NCBI GenBank assembly: GCA_033782935.1
Contig: JAWQEG010002462.1
Coordinates: 97,001-161,000, forward strand
DNA: 64,000 bases
DNA from: Petrolisthes cinctipes
Taxonomy: Eukaryota > Arthropoda > Malacostraca > Decapoda > Porcellanidae
Reading direction: 5' to 3'
Shown here: positions 42,950 to 53,313 of the stretch, piece after piece
How positions within the stretch are numbered: the stretch's first letter is position 1
Layout: the number at the start of each line of letters is the position of its first letter
The notes under the pieces: model-generated
Databases searched by the model: none
What the model was told of the DNA's origin: nothing
Seen by the model: only the letters and a program-made list of their open reading frames with translations
Translations under genes and position numbers: made by a program

Positions 42950-43517
42950 ATGGCTACTCCTCCACAATCTCCGACTGTCTCTGCTCTTCTAACAACTTCT
43001 TCTAACCCCACTAACTCTACTATGCAAGCAATGAGAATTTTACCCACCCACAATTATTCAAAGTACTATACGGGAGATAATCCACAGAATTTAACGTCAT
43101 ATGCTACATTCAGACAGTCACTTATTGATGTTTTTGGGGATGGTAAACTACATCATTCATTATCATGGGTTCAGAGAATAATTAAAACTAAGGCAGACAA
43201 CATAAATACAAGTGAACCAGCTAAAGCACTTGCAATCAGGGTCTCTAGCTTTAAATTCGAAGGAATCTCGTATCATACATCGTGAATTACAGATTACTCA
43301 ATCCAAGGGTACGAAGATTTTTAATTTTGATGCCACACCTACTCAAGGGGAATCACAGGGAAAACGTTGCAAACACTGTAACGAAAGTAATCATAAATAC
43401 AGTCATTTACATGAGTCACAGTCGCATTCCTTAGATGAATGCATGATCCATAACAGAATGAAACGGGACTGGCACAATCGAAACATGATGCATGAAACGA
43501 GACCGCCACAATATTAA
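42950..43517 (+). pseudogene. element G gag remnant with Cys/His motif
   Basis: The first frame starts MATPPQSPTVSALLTT and includes THNYSKYYTGDNPQNL and FRQSLIDVFGDGKLHHS. It stops at 43285. An overlapping frame carries GKRCKHCNESNHKYSHLHES and SLDECMIHNRMKRDW, a Cys/His nucleic-acid-binding motif. A frameshift and probable deletions have shortened gag. The leader 42079-42949 is non-coding. Confidence 0.75.
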
Positions 43518-43539
43518 AACGTACCGAAAATATATCTGT

Positions 43540-43700
43540 AGGCCCTGTCGTCGCATTTACCAATAATATACTATAATTCCCTGTCCTAGTATCACATAGT
43601 AACACCCCCTTAATGATAGACACAGGCGCCGCAGTTTCCTTGTTATCGGATAATTCCTTTAACAAATTGAGCAAATTAGGTCCCCAGCAGCATTTATAAA
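43540..43700 (+). pseudogene. element G aspartic protease
   Basis: LMIDTGAAVSLLSDNSFNKL (around 43605-43665) contains the retropepsin active-site DTGA. The frame ends at 43700. A further frame, KLQVLGKLTLPVRLAKGTNH..EFYIIRNYKLGLSYL (43738-43870), fits the C-terminal half of the protease. Confidence 0.75.
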
Positions 43701-44479
43701 CCAAGATTGAACAGGTGACATAGAATGGTCAACCATGACAGGCAATAAATTACAGGTCTTAGGGAAACTAACCCTTCCTGTACGGTTAGCCAAGGGAACT
43801 AACCATATTCATAATGAATTTTATATAATACGAAATTATAAACTAGGTTTATCATACCTTATTAAACAAACCATAATAATAAACCCTAAACATAAAATAA
43901 TACATTTTAGGAATTAATGTATTCAAATACAGGATTGTCCAGGCCAAAATATATAAGTCCAGGTAATGTTAACCCTATACGTATTGAAAATGAGGGAAAT
44001 AACCCCATTATCATAAAGGCCATTGCTGCATATAATAATATATTAACTCCACATTTCGTCCATAAATTGAAGGTACATCTTCCATCTCATGTACAGCCAC
44101 ACACTACCGTTCTATCCTTAATAGAACTAGTAAAATAATATATAACCAGGGATTAATTTACTTAACTAATGTAAACAGTGAAAATGTCACTGATATTAAT
44201 AAACCATTTACCAATATTCATGTAAAGAAAGGAACATATCTATGTGATCTGTACAGATGGAAGTTAGACCAATACCACAAGGAAATATTGTATCGGTTCT
44301 TACCGAAGGATAAATAGATAGTCGTAAGGGAGCAACTTAGAAATTTGGTCAGTGGACGCGATTTTCCACTTTATCGTGATAATCTCATCACTATACTAGC
44401 CACATATTGAAATGCGATTGCCCTACCTGTAAATTATTAGAGAAAAAAAAAAAAAATATATACCATTACTCTAACATCT

Positions 44480-44690
44480 CCTTAACCCATTTACTCGAGC
44501 ATATAGACTACCGTACCGCATAGTACACAGAAAGTTGTAAACGAAATATTAAATGAAATGATGGATGAAGGCATTATTAAGAATTCTAATTCCCATTTTA
44601 ACAGCCCAATGTTTTTGGTTTCAAGAAACAAATAATGGTGATTTTAGACCAGTCATTGATTGCAGAAAATTAAATAATGCACGATAGCCA
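44480..44690 (+). pseudogene. element G reverse transcriptase, N-terminal fragment
   Basis: RLPYR..VVNEILNEMMDEGIIKNSNSHFNSPMFLV is followed, after a frameshift, by GDFRPVIDCRKLNNA. These are the first RT motifs of Gypsy-type elements. The sequence then enters the 50-bp array exactly at KLNNA, and the catalytic YxDD region is absent. Confidence 0.8.
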
Positions 44691-45054
44691 ACATAACAAA
44701 ACAAATTATGAGCTTGCATGAAAATAATGCGTGATTGCCTACATAACAAAACAAATTATGAGCTTGCATGAAAATAATGCACGATAGCCAACATAACAAA
44801 ACAAATTATGAGATTGCATGAAAATAATGCATGATAGCCAACATAACAAAACAAATTATGAGCTTGCATGAAAATAATGCATGATAGCCAATATAACAAA
44901 ACAAATTATGAGATTGCATGAAAATAATGCATGATAGCCAATATAACAAAACAAATTATGAGATTGCATGGAAATAATGCGTGATTGCCAACATAACAAA
45001 ACAAATTATGAGCTTGCATGGAAATATTACGTAATCGCCGACATAATAAAACAA
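44673..45054. repeat. 50-bp tandem repeat, about 7.5 units
   Basis: Units start at 44673, 44723, 44773, 44823, 44873, 44923 and 44973 (AATAATGCACGATAGCCAAC ... TTATGAGCTTGCATG), with a partial last unit. The first unit overlaps the RT motif, so the array grew from or into RT sequence. Confidence 0.93.
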
Positions 45055-47452
45055 ATAACTCAATATGTTCACTCCAAGTGATAACGGGTACCCGATCGAA
45101 TCTTCACACTTCTTTAGTAGGTAATAAACCTATAATAATGCATAATTTTACCAGGCGGTTGATATTGTTTATGTAAAGAGAATAAAGAAATTGGTAAAAG
45201 CGCGCAAAACCCAACATCCACAATGAAACCAATCAATATCTCTTGAACATTAACAATTCCTCTTCCTAGTAATTTTATCCCTACTATTGATGATAATAAT
45301 ATAAACAATTATAAACAAAAACTCCGATCGGTTTCCAATGATATATAATAATTTTTCTTACGGATGTGGCCCACATCAACCTATACAACGGTTTTCGTGT
45401 TTATACTCGCGGCGCTATAAGCTCCGAAGAAGTGCATCAAGCGGATAAAGATGGCGTCTACATTCTGAGAGCTCTCGTTTACAATTTTATCAAACAGTTG
45501 AAAAGAAAAAGGAAATAATAAAATATTGGGGAAGAACGATATTATCATTAATTTTTATAAGGTATCTGACTTATTACATAAATTTTCTGCCATTGAGCAG
45601 TGGGTACAGATAAGGTATTTAATGATACACTAGTTTTGTTTGACAGGTATCACACAAATGAAGTTCCCAATTTACATGTATTATATTCTAAGGTGTCCTG
45701 TCACCATTGGGCGCCCTAGGAAGGAATTCAGCGACTCAAATAATATTGCTCGCTTATTATACAAAAAAAAAAAAAAAAAAAATAATGGCTTAGAACCATC
45801 ATCACAGCCCAGAGCGTGATTGGGATATTTTAAGCGGAATTTCATCAACACTATTTGGTAAGGCTTAGATAGTTGTATACTAGCATTATCCCATAAATAA
45901 AAAGGTTGCGGGACAAGCCGTTGCAAATCAAGATAAGATAAAGTAACAGGTATATGCTGTATTAGAGTGCAAATCATTGCACAGAAATTAAATACGATTT
46001 ATATAACTTTACATGATCAACGAATGAAAAGAACTACATATATGGAATAATATATCATGTTTTAGGCTTCTATTTATTTCTGTGAATTAGCAGGAAATGA
46101 ATTGCAGGTGAGGAACAGAGAGAAATGACAACCATTTATTTCTTAAGAGAATATTTACTGCGATTAAGGTAAGATTAACTCACAATTATTACCACTCCAA
46201 CAGCTACGAAATATAATGGTATAATCAATGATGAAATACCATCTTACTTATTATCTTCATACACCTACTTGGTATATTATTATACATTCATGCGTAGTAT
46301 ATTACTACAAGATCATAATCCCATTATTATTCACATAAAAGATAAAATGTTTTTCCCAAGCTACGTACTTCACCAATTCCCTATGAAAATGGAAGTAATC
46401 CTTTCACATTCGATTTTCATCCAATAAGTATTATACTTAGTGAGGATGTCATCAGTGACACACAACACTTCAAGTGCCATGTTGCATATCTTCATATATG
46501 TTTGTCTTGCATATTTCTTTGCATTTAAGTTGCATATAAATCTCCTAAGGATGCAAAATCTCCACTTGCTTGGAATCAAAGTAATACTAATCAAGCCCTA
46601 TATGCATGTACATTCATATCTATTACTAATCAATATCTCTTTTCATCATCAATTTTAATTTCCACTATCTATACTTACCTGCTGATACACAATTAACATT
46701 AATTTACCCTAATCACCCTACACATGGTATGGTTACAGGCTACTATAAAGAAACAGACTCATAGGAAAAACGATCCAAGGGAATCGTTACCTTGCCTAAT
46801 AAACATAAACGTGCTTGACAACATGACATAAGCTTTTCCACCTTTAAACATATTTCATTTAAAGTCGACTTGTTTAACATCTCCTCATTATCAGTTGTTT
46901 CGGAAAAAGTGCAACTATTATGTTATTCAAGGAGAATAGGCTTCAATCATCCTTATTATATAATTTGATTCCTCCATATATTGATCAAAATAAAACTGAG
47001 TACCAATGTTTATTATCCACTGTCTTATCTTTCTGCCATGTACTATCATATTTATGTATTGTATAAGAACGAACTATCGAGGTATACTGAATTATGTTGT
47101 ATTGAAAAGAATAGGACTGTTATTTCACAGCCTAGCAACACGGCCCCTTATTAATGTGGGAACCCTTAGCATAGGTTAGCTTATATACACACAATAACAT
47201 GCACCTAGCTAAACACATTAATTTTAAGATGATTTTTATGTGACAATGTATTAATATTCATGTATTAATGATACTATCTATGTTCATTTATGTACAAGAT
47301 GTGCCTATGTCTTAATGTCTATTTTAGGTTACTATACATGTCTTCATTGTTACTATCTTAATTATCATGTACCGTACCAACATTGTGAACTGGCCTTCTA
47401 TTAAATAAAGCTTTAATGCCTGGAGGGCCAGGCAGGTAGCGTGATAGAGCGA
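45055..47452. other. element G interior without recognisable genes
   Basis: AT-rich sequence where RT, RNase H and integrase would be expected. Only short open frames (under ~100 codons) occur. An A-run lies at 45762-45781. No integrase zinc finger or DDE motif was recognised. This may be decayed pol or a third open frame. Confidence 0.5.
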
Positions 47453-48087
47453 TGTACAGTACTGTAGAGGAGGGTAACACCACAGCTGCCCCACTTGAAG
47501 CAAAATAAGCCAGAACACCTTCTGACATAACAAAACCACAAGGAGGGTCTCCTTCTCCCCTCTGAGCTCATCTATTTAGCTGTCATCTCTTTACAAACAA
47601 AGAGAGAGAGAGAGAGGGAGAGAAAGTGGGAGAGAGAGAGAAAGGGAGAGAAAGTAGAAAGAGAGAGAGAGAAGAATTGGGTGGAGCTTAGACCAAACTC
47701 CACCCCTTTTCAAGAAGATAATAAGAATAATAATATCTGAATAGACTTGGCATCTTCCAAAACAGAATGTATATAAGCAGTGAAGTTGAACTAATATGTA
47801 GGATTTCCTAAACTGACTCCCAGGGCTATAACCTGTCTCCATAAGACAGAGACACAGGCATATAAGACAAGGCATTAAATATAATTCCCTGTATAGAGAT
47901 AAGTATGTATAAATAAATTAAGCCTAAAGAAACTTGTGCAGTCACTTTACCTAAGAACACCACTACGCCGAGCTCGCTACCTAATACCACAACAACCACA
48001 ACAACAACAACAACTACTACGACTACACTTCGGACTAAGGTACTGTATCAGATCCTGAACGAGTTAAAGCCTTAGAGGACTGGTACA
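47453..48087 (+). repeat. Gypsy-type element G, 3' LTR (635 bp)
   Basis: The same length as the 5' LTR and apparently near-identical, from TGTACAGTACTG to GACTGGTACA, followed by ATAT and the Copia frame. A PPT-like purine stretch CTGGAGGGCCAGGCAGG lies at about 47418-47434, upstream of it. Confidence 0.95.
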
Positions 48088-48611
48088 ATATCTACTGCCT
48101 CAGTAGCTGCTAGAGTTTCAGCTGCAAGGGTGCTCTTCACAACTCTTCTCATCCTCTTTGCTTCCCAATACAAAGGACAACTATTTCCATTTTCTCCTAC
48201 AAGGAAAATCACAAAGCCCCCAGCACTACTAGATCCATCTGGGAGACCAGCATAAGAAGCATCACTGTACACAACTAACTTACAACTAGAGGTATCACCA
48301 ACTTCTGGAAAGTACATTGAATTTTCAAAAGTACAGGCTTTTCTTAGACATTTATTTGCCTCGATCAAATCTCCTACTTTAGGATGATTTACTTTGCAGC
48401 TAAGTTCTAACACATCATATGACAGATCAGGCCTTGAATTGGTACATAACCACCCTAGTTGGCCCACCAAACTCCTGAAACTCTCCTTTTCTTCTTCATT
48501 ACATTCCAACCTCTTATTTAGTCCTCTCACAGCAATTACATTTACAGCTTCCAAAAGTTTACAGTACTCATTCTGATGAATTTTGACACCCTGATCATTC
48601 ATTCTGTACAA
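48088..48611 (-). pseudogene. Copia RT C-terminus and RNase H N-terminus
   Basis: FRSLVGQLGWLCTNSRPDLSYDV is the Copia block linking RT to RNase H. KLVVYSDASYAGLPDGSSSAGGFVIF contains the first RNase H Asp. RRVVKSTLAAETLAATEAVD contains the Glu of the STLAAE motif. The frame is cut at VDI by element G and resumes at 41422. Confidence 0.9.
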
Positions 48612-49762
48612 TACTTAGTCCAATATATTTGAAAATGTCTTTATTTTGTTCCTTAACCTGAAACTGACTTCTTATTTTGGCAATGACAACATTTTCCAAT
48701 CTCTTTGTTCCTCCCCACAAGAAGTGATCTACATGCATCCAAAACATATCACACAACTCTCGCTGCAGGGTCAGTTTTTACCTGAGTACATCCCATCTTC
48801 AACATGAAGGTTTTCACTGTGAGATACTACCTCCTAGCTGCATCATTGACGCCACATACACATTTTTGTAATTTCCACAGAACAGTACTATCACCACCTG
48901 CCTCAGTAGGAGGAATAAGATACACATCACACTCAAACCGTTCACTCTGTAGGAATGCAGCCTTAATGTCAATTGAGTTCACTCCCCACTTTTTAGAAGA
49001 CAGTATTGCAACAAAAGACCTCAACATTTCTTTACTAACAGTGGGAAAATCTGACTGAACTTCTTTTTCCTCAAAACCTCTAGCAACCAACCTTGCTTTA
49101 ATTTTCTTTTTTCCATCCTTATTTTCTTTTTCAGTTACTACCCATCGAACTGAGAGTTCATTTTGACCCATGTTTGTAACTTGCTCATACACACCAAAAT
49201 TCTTCCAACTTCTCATTTCTTCTTGTTTTGCCTTGTCAAGTTCTTGATTCTCCATGGTTTCACAAGCCATTACTATTTCACTGGGTTCCTGTACTCCATT
49301 CTCTTCTAATATAGGTATCCACTTTTCTACATCTCTGTTCCAGTCAAGGGCTGATAAGCTTCCATCCTCATATTTAACGTTCCTCCAATTACTGTATTTT
49401 CCTATTGATTTTCCAGCACGACTATGCATAGTTACTGTCTGCCACTCATCTGACTCTTTTGAAAGGAACTTTACTTTCTGTCCAATCTTTGGGATACTTT
49501 TGACTCTCACACTATCTTCATGTGTATCCTCAACTATACTGTGATATTCTTCTTCTTTGTCATAACTTTCTACAGGATTTTCAACTGGATTTATAACTGC
49601 TTCAATCTCTTTCTTCTCAGTTTTAACTTCTTTTGTTTGATGTCTGAGTGTGTCAAGTAGTGAGTTTCTCCCATCTTTGGTGTCTGTGTCAAAACTGTAT
49701 GGTATTTCCTGAACATGGTTTTCATGGACTCTTACAGTATTTGAACCATACTTCAGAATCAT
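48612..49762 (-). pseudogene. Copia reverse transcriptase, catalytic motif altered
   Basis: SWKNFGVYEQV..LSVRWVVTEK, KARLVARGFEE, FPTVSKEMLRSFVAILSSKKW and SIDIKAAFLQSE (motif A) lie at 49150-48950. VYLIPPTEAG and WKLQKCVCGVNDAAR follow. After a frameshift near 48830, FWMHVDHFLWGGTKRLENVV appears at about 48750-48690. The family catalytic motif is normally VDDFLWG, so the second Asp is replaced by His. Both changes indicate a dead enzyme. Confidence 0.87.
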
Positions 49763-50723
49763 TGTTTTACCATCTTGACCAATGATTACAGCTGGTCCTT
49801 TCCACTCCTTTTGATCTTCTCTCTTGAAATAAACTTGATCTCCATTTTCAAGTGGCTTCTTAGTGGTTCTAACTTTATGTCTTAGTGCACGTCAAATTTT
49901 CTCAGAGGCTTCAGCAGCAATAAAAGCCTTCCTTGATGAGTGGCTAGCATTGAGATGTTTGGCAACAATCTCACTGGACATTGTACCTTCTAGAGCGGGA
50001 AGTTCATCATTCAGGGTACATGGCAGGTTAGGATTCCTTCCATATACAAGTTGATACTGGCTGAAACCCTCCCACCATCTGAACACAGTTCTTTGCATTA
50101 ACTGCCCAAGCTAAGGCCACTCTTAATGACAATTTTGGTTGCTCTGTTATTATTTTTGCCACCATTTCATCTATTACTGCATGGTTACGTTCACACAGGC
50201 CATTTCTGAAGGGTGAATATGCTGGTGTATGCATCACTTGAATGTTCATATTTTCACACCTATCAAGGAATGTGGTGTTGACAAACTCCCCACCATTATC
50301 ACTTAAAAACTTCACAGGAGCTCCTAAACCAGTTCCCAACCATGTTTCAATGACTTTTTCAACAATCTCCTTAGGTTCTTTACTTTTTGTTACACATGGT
50401 TTTGAGAACCTTGTAGCCATATCTACCTTATGAAGAAAATATGTATCACCCTTCTTATACTCCTTTAGATCTATTGCTACAACTTGGTTGAACTCTTTTG
50501 CCATAGTCACACTCACAACTGGTGTTGATGGTGTTTTCTTGTACTTCATACATATTTTACAGCTATTTGACACCTCCTCAGCATGAACAAAACACATCTC
50601 ATCATCAATGTCTCCATCTTTCAATAGCTGAATTAACCTCCTACATGTGGGATGACCAAATTGTAGGTGCAGTTTTTCTATCTTCTTTTTCTTTTCCTTT
50701 TCATCACTGCCCAATGTCAGCAT
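49763..50723 (-). pseudogene. Copia integrase, interrupted
   Basis: The zinc-binding HHCC region reads KLHLQFGHPTCRRLIQLLKD and CKICMKYKKTPSTP. The catalytic core follows: VVAIDLKEYK (D), VKFLSDNGGEFVN (D) and HTPAYSPFRNGLCERNH (E). A frameshift near 50090 moves into FSQYQLVYGRNPNLPCTLND. A stop at 49892 (KI*RALRHKV) precedes LENGDQVYFKREDQKEWKGPAVIIG, the C-terminal DNA-binding part, which then joins the RT frame. Confidence 0.9.
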
Positions 50724-50832
50724 TATTTCTTCTGTTTTCTTCCAAACTTCCTTCTCATCCCTTAGCAGGAGACAATAGTGTCCTCAAGAAGTGTACCTTA
50801 ACTTTACCCTTTTTCCATGTATCATATCAATG

Positions 50833-50931
50833 TCATTTTCCAGGTCTAGTTTCATTTGTGCTTTCTTCATTGATTTCTTGCTGAACAGTTGTCTGATTTC
50901 TTAATCTGGGTCCACTTGTTTCCTCTGCCAT
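50833..50931 (-). pseudogene. Copia gag start, truncated
   Basis: The ATG at 50931 follows the 5' LTR and PBS and encodes MAEETSGPRLRNQTTVQQEI and about a dozen more residues before TGA. Sequence then jumps to the region just before the integrase zinc finger (LLRDEKEVWKKTEEIM). Nearly all gag and protease has been deleted. Confidence 0.65.
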
Positions 50932-50938
50932 GCAACTA

Positions 50939-50951
50939 CGCTCTGCTACCA
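50939..50951 (-). other. Copia primer binding site
   Basis: On the minus strand TGGTAGCAGAGCG starts two nucleotides after the 5' LTR. It resembles TGGTATCAGAGC, the initiator-tRNA-Met PBS of many Ty1/Copia elements. Confidence 0.75.
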
Positions 50952-50953
50952 TT

Positions 50954-51165
50954 TGTTGAGCTGGTAGATACATATGGCAGGATATAGCAGAGGCACAGGA
51001 GCAAGGAAATTAACTTTAATTCTGTAGGCAACACACATGAAACGTAGCAGCCAGTGCCAACGATCCCCGCTCACACTCGCACATCTCCAAAACATAAACA
51101 ACAAAACAAATGACATTCGCGAAGCGCGGATCGTGACATCTCACACAAATTGAACATAGTTAACA
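50954..51165 (-). repeat. Copia LTR (5' LTR)
   Basis: 212 bp, starting TGTTAACTATGTTCAATTTG and ending CTACCAGCTCAACA on the minus strand, paired with 40594-40800. (GT)n follows directly outside at 51166-51177. Confidence 0.9.
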
Positions 51166-51271
51166 TGTGTGTGTGTGTTATTGTTTTAAGTAGTGTGTAG
51201 CTGCTTGTATTAAATTAAAAGATGGTAGTTAACCTATTTATTGGAAAGTTTATCATCTAAGGAACAGAGGG

Positions 51272-51459
51272 CCTCCGGTTAGATGGCAGAACAGAGTGGA
51301 AGAGTATGTAAAGGAGAGAAACGTGAGGGGCAGAGTAGGGACGGACCAAGTAAGGAGGGAGTTTTGGAACAGGGAGAACTGGAGACACTTCTGCCGTGGC
51401 AACCCCTTGGGGGGAGTTCCCAGAGGGAACGAGGTGTCAGAGCTATAGATAGATAGATA
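51272..51459 (+). mobile_element. LINE-A copy A4, 188-bp 3' fragment, 11-bp target duplication
   Basis: GGAACAGAGGG is at 51261-51271 and 51460-51470. The fragment covers the C-terminal coding end (RWQNRVEEYVKERNVRG, NWRHFCRG) and ends in TATAGATAGATAGATAG, the plus-strand (GATA)n tail. Confidence 0.95.
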
Positions 51460-51479
51460 GGAACAGAGGGAAGCTGTCA

Positions 51480-52128
51480 AACTCTTACGTGAGTTACCCC
51501 TATATGGATGATTATATTTGACCGCGACTATAATGTGACATCTATATCCAGTAATCCATCATCTCCTGGGAACTGAAGGAGCTCATTTGCATAGCCTAGT
51601 ACTTTGTTCTATGGCTTTCTGTAATATTTGTAGATTTGTAGTTTGTCTGTCTGTATACTTGTATGTCTATTTGTCTATCTGTTTATCTACCTTCCTATCA
51701 ATCTATTTATTTATCTACAGTATTTATCTATTTTCTGTCTGTGTGTGTGTGTGTCTGTTGACTCTATTACTTTTGCTACACTGTCTTCAAGTTGCTGTCG
51801 AGTTTTTCCTGATTGCCACTGAAGATAATATTACTTTTTTGTATTTCAAAAATTGTCTTTTACTTATTGGTGGCATATCAAATAATGAACAAAACCTTTG
51901 TACAGATGCAAAAGATAATCCTTCAAACATAGCACTGTAAACATGTTTCATGGTGTTTGTTTCCAGCTGATAATATGAAGTTGCCTTACTGTTGAGTTTA
52001 ATTAAGTATTAGAGTATTTATTTAGAAGATTGTAAGACTTGTTTAGTATTGAATAAGGTAGACTTGTATAAGCTACTTTTTGCTTTATGGAGTTTGGTGG
52101 TAAGAGAAGAAAGAAGATATTATGCTTG
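51480..52128. other. no recognisable gene
   Basis: A degenerate TCTGTCTG/TATCTATC simple repeat lies at about 51640-51760 with (GT)n at 51739-51753. Otherwise AT-rich non-coding sequence. Confidence 0.5.
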
Positions 52129-52428
52129 TCAAGTTGTCACCTATAATGACAACTCTACCTGTCATGGATTTGGCAGGATTATTTTGTGTCAAGTTGTCCC
52201 CTATAATGACAACTCTACCTGTCATGGATTTAGCAGGATTATTTTGTGTCAAGTTGTCACCTATAATGACAACTCTACCTGTCATGGATTTGGCAGGATT
52301 ATTTTGTGTCAAGTTGTCCCCTATAATGACAACTCTACCTGTCATGGATTTGGCAGGATTATTTTGTGTCAAGTTGTCACCTATAATGACAACTCTACCT
52401 GTCATGGATTTAGCAGGATTATTTTGTG
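52129..52428. repeat. 60-bp tandem repeat, five units
   Basis: Five units of exactly 60 bp, differing at one or two sites (TCACC/TCCCC, TTTGGC/TTTAGC in an alternating pattern). Each contains AGTTGTC...GACAACT, a short hairpin. As 60 is a multiple of three, the plus and minus frames encode 20-residue repeats. They lie just outside the end of the Tigger-like pseudogene. Confidence 0.95.
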
Positions 52429-53313
52429 GAACCAGTCATCAAATGAACATGAATGGAACCCTCCACTGGGGGACTTATTGTATTGTGTTCAGTCCAGGCA
52501 TCATAAAGATGGATAGCCTTATATAAACACCACGTATTGAGGGAGTAACACACCAGATGCAGTTCCAGAGAACATAATAGATATAAAGGATTTTGTTGAT
52601 AGATGACCCTCTCTGGATATTTAGTGTCCTGCCTCACTATGACTTTCCTTTTACCTGAATCATCAGTGAGATTTGTCTCATCAAAATTTATTATGTTCTC
52701 TGGAGGAACACCTAGGGATTCTTTCAAGTTACTGTAGAACTGAGTTAACATGACTTTTGTAACTTTGGCTCTGATAGTCTTTATATTCTGGGACACTCGT
52801 TTGTGGTGCTCTAGGTACAGCCACAATCAAATATCCACCAGCACTTTCCTTCCATCGTACAAAGAAATCAGTCTCAAATCAAAATATAATCATACAACAT
52901 TTTATGTCAACTCAACCCCCTCAATTATTATTATTATGAGGTGCTGCAAAATCATACACGTGTTGTTTTTTATTACCAAGATATTTACTACGATGGAAGG
53001 AAAGTGTCAGTGGATATTTGATTGTGGCTGTACTTAGTGGCCCATTTCATACCCGGCAAATTGTTACGGAAACTTGGACCGTAACGCCTCATTTTTCTAA
53101 GTACCGTATGAGTTCACTAACATTCTCAAATGCATTATGTGGAGTGGGAATCCCCTTTCTGACAATGTGAGCATTCTGTTACACAACAGTAACTCTTTAT
53201 CATGAGTCAATGAGGTTCCACATCCTACTGGTTTGCTAGGTTTTGGTTTCATGTAATTATGCACTGTGCTCTTTTTTAATTTATATTTTTCTGCTGCTTT
53301 GCACACACTCATG
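52429..53313 (-). pseudogene. Tigger/jerky-like pogo transposase, split by MITE S1
   Basis: Pogo/Tigger transposases have an HTH (psq/CENP-B) DNA-binding region and a DDE core. The HTH part is at 53310-53100: MSVCKAAEKYKLKKSTVHNY, then LTHDKELLLCNRM.TLSERGFPL. After S1 (52818-53030) come YLEHHKRVSQNIKTIRAKV and INFDETNLTDDSGKRKVIVR (first catalytic Asp). MFSGTASGVLLPQYVVF and then LYDAWTEHN follow in alternating frames, so there are at least two frameshifts. The N-terminal start is lost where LINE-B1 is inserted (53314), and the C-terminus is missing. Confidence 0.85.
52818..53030. mobile_element. MITE family S, copy S1, TA target, inside transposase pseudogene
   Basis: CAGCCACAATCAAATATCCA and its inverse are the ends, with TA on both sides (52816-52817, 53031-53032). 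Removing S1 and one TA rejoins the transposase in frame as KWATK|YLEHHKRV. The interior contains one copy of the unit that is multiplied in S2. Confidence 0.95.

Larger units (their letters stand above)
41427..48087 (+). mobile_element. Gypsy-type LTR retrotransposon G inserted in Copia RNase H
   Basis: Two 635-bp LTRs and a 4-bp ATAT target duplication bound a 6.7-kb plus-strand element. A PBS-like TGGCAGCGGTG lies at 42068-42078. Coding remnants are gag (42950-43517), an aspartic protease with DTGA (43560-43700) and the start of RT (44480-44690). The RT core, RNase H and integrase are not recognisable. A 50-bp tandem array and AT-rich non-coding sequence replace them. Confidence 0.88.
40594..51165 (-). 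mobile_element. Ty1/Copia retrotransposon, split by a Gypsy-type element
   Basis: Paired LTRs, a PBS-like TGGTAGCAGAGCG next to the 5' LTR (50939-50951) and the domain order integrase, RT, RNase H identify a Copia element. The nested LTR element occupies 41427-48087. Most of gag and protease is deleted, and stops and frameshifts occur in integrase and RT. The host portion is about 3.9 kb. Confidence 0.9.

Noticed and set aside
52129..52428. Possible CRISPR array
   Set aside because: The units are contiguous with no spacers and the DNA is eukaryotic. The 71-bp and 36-bp arrays fail for the same reason.
52049..52526. Frames of ~105-155 codons with 20-residue repeats
   Set aside because: They reflect five copies of a 60-bp repeat, and both strands are equally open.
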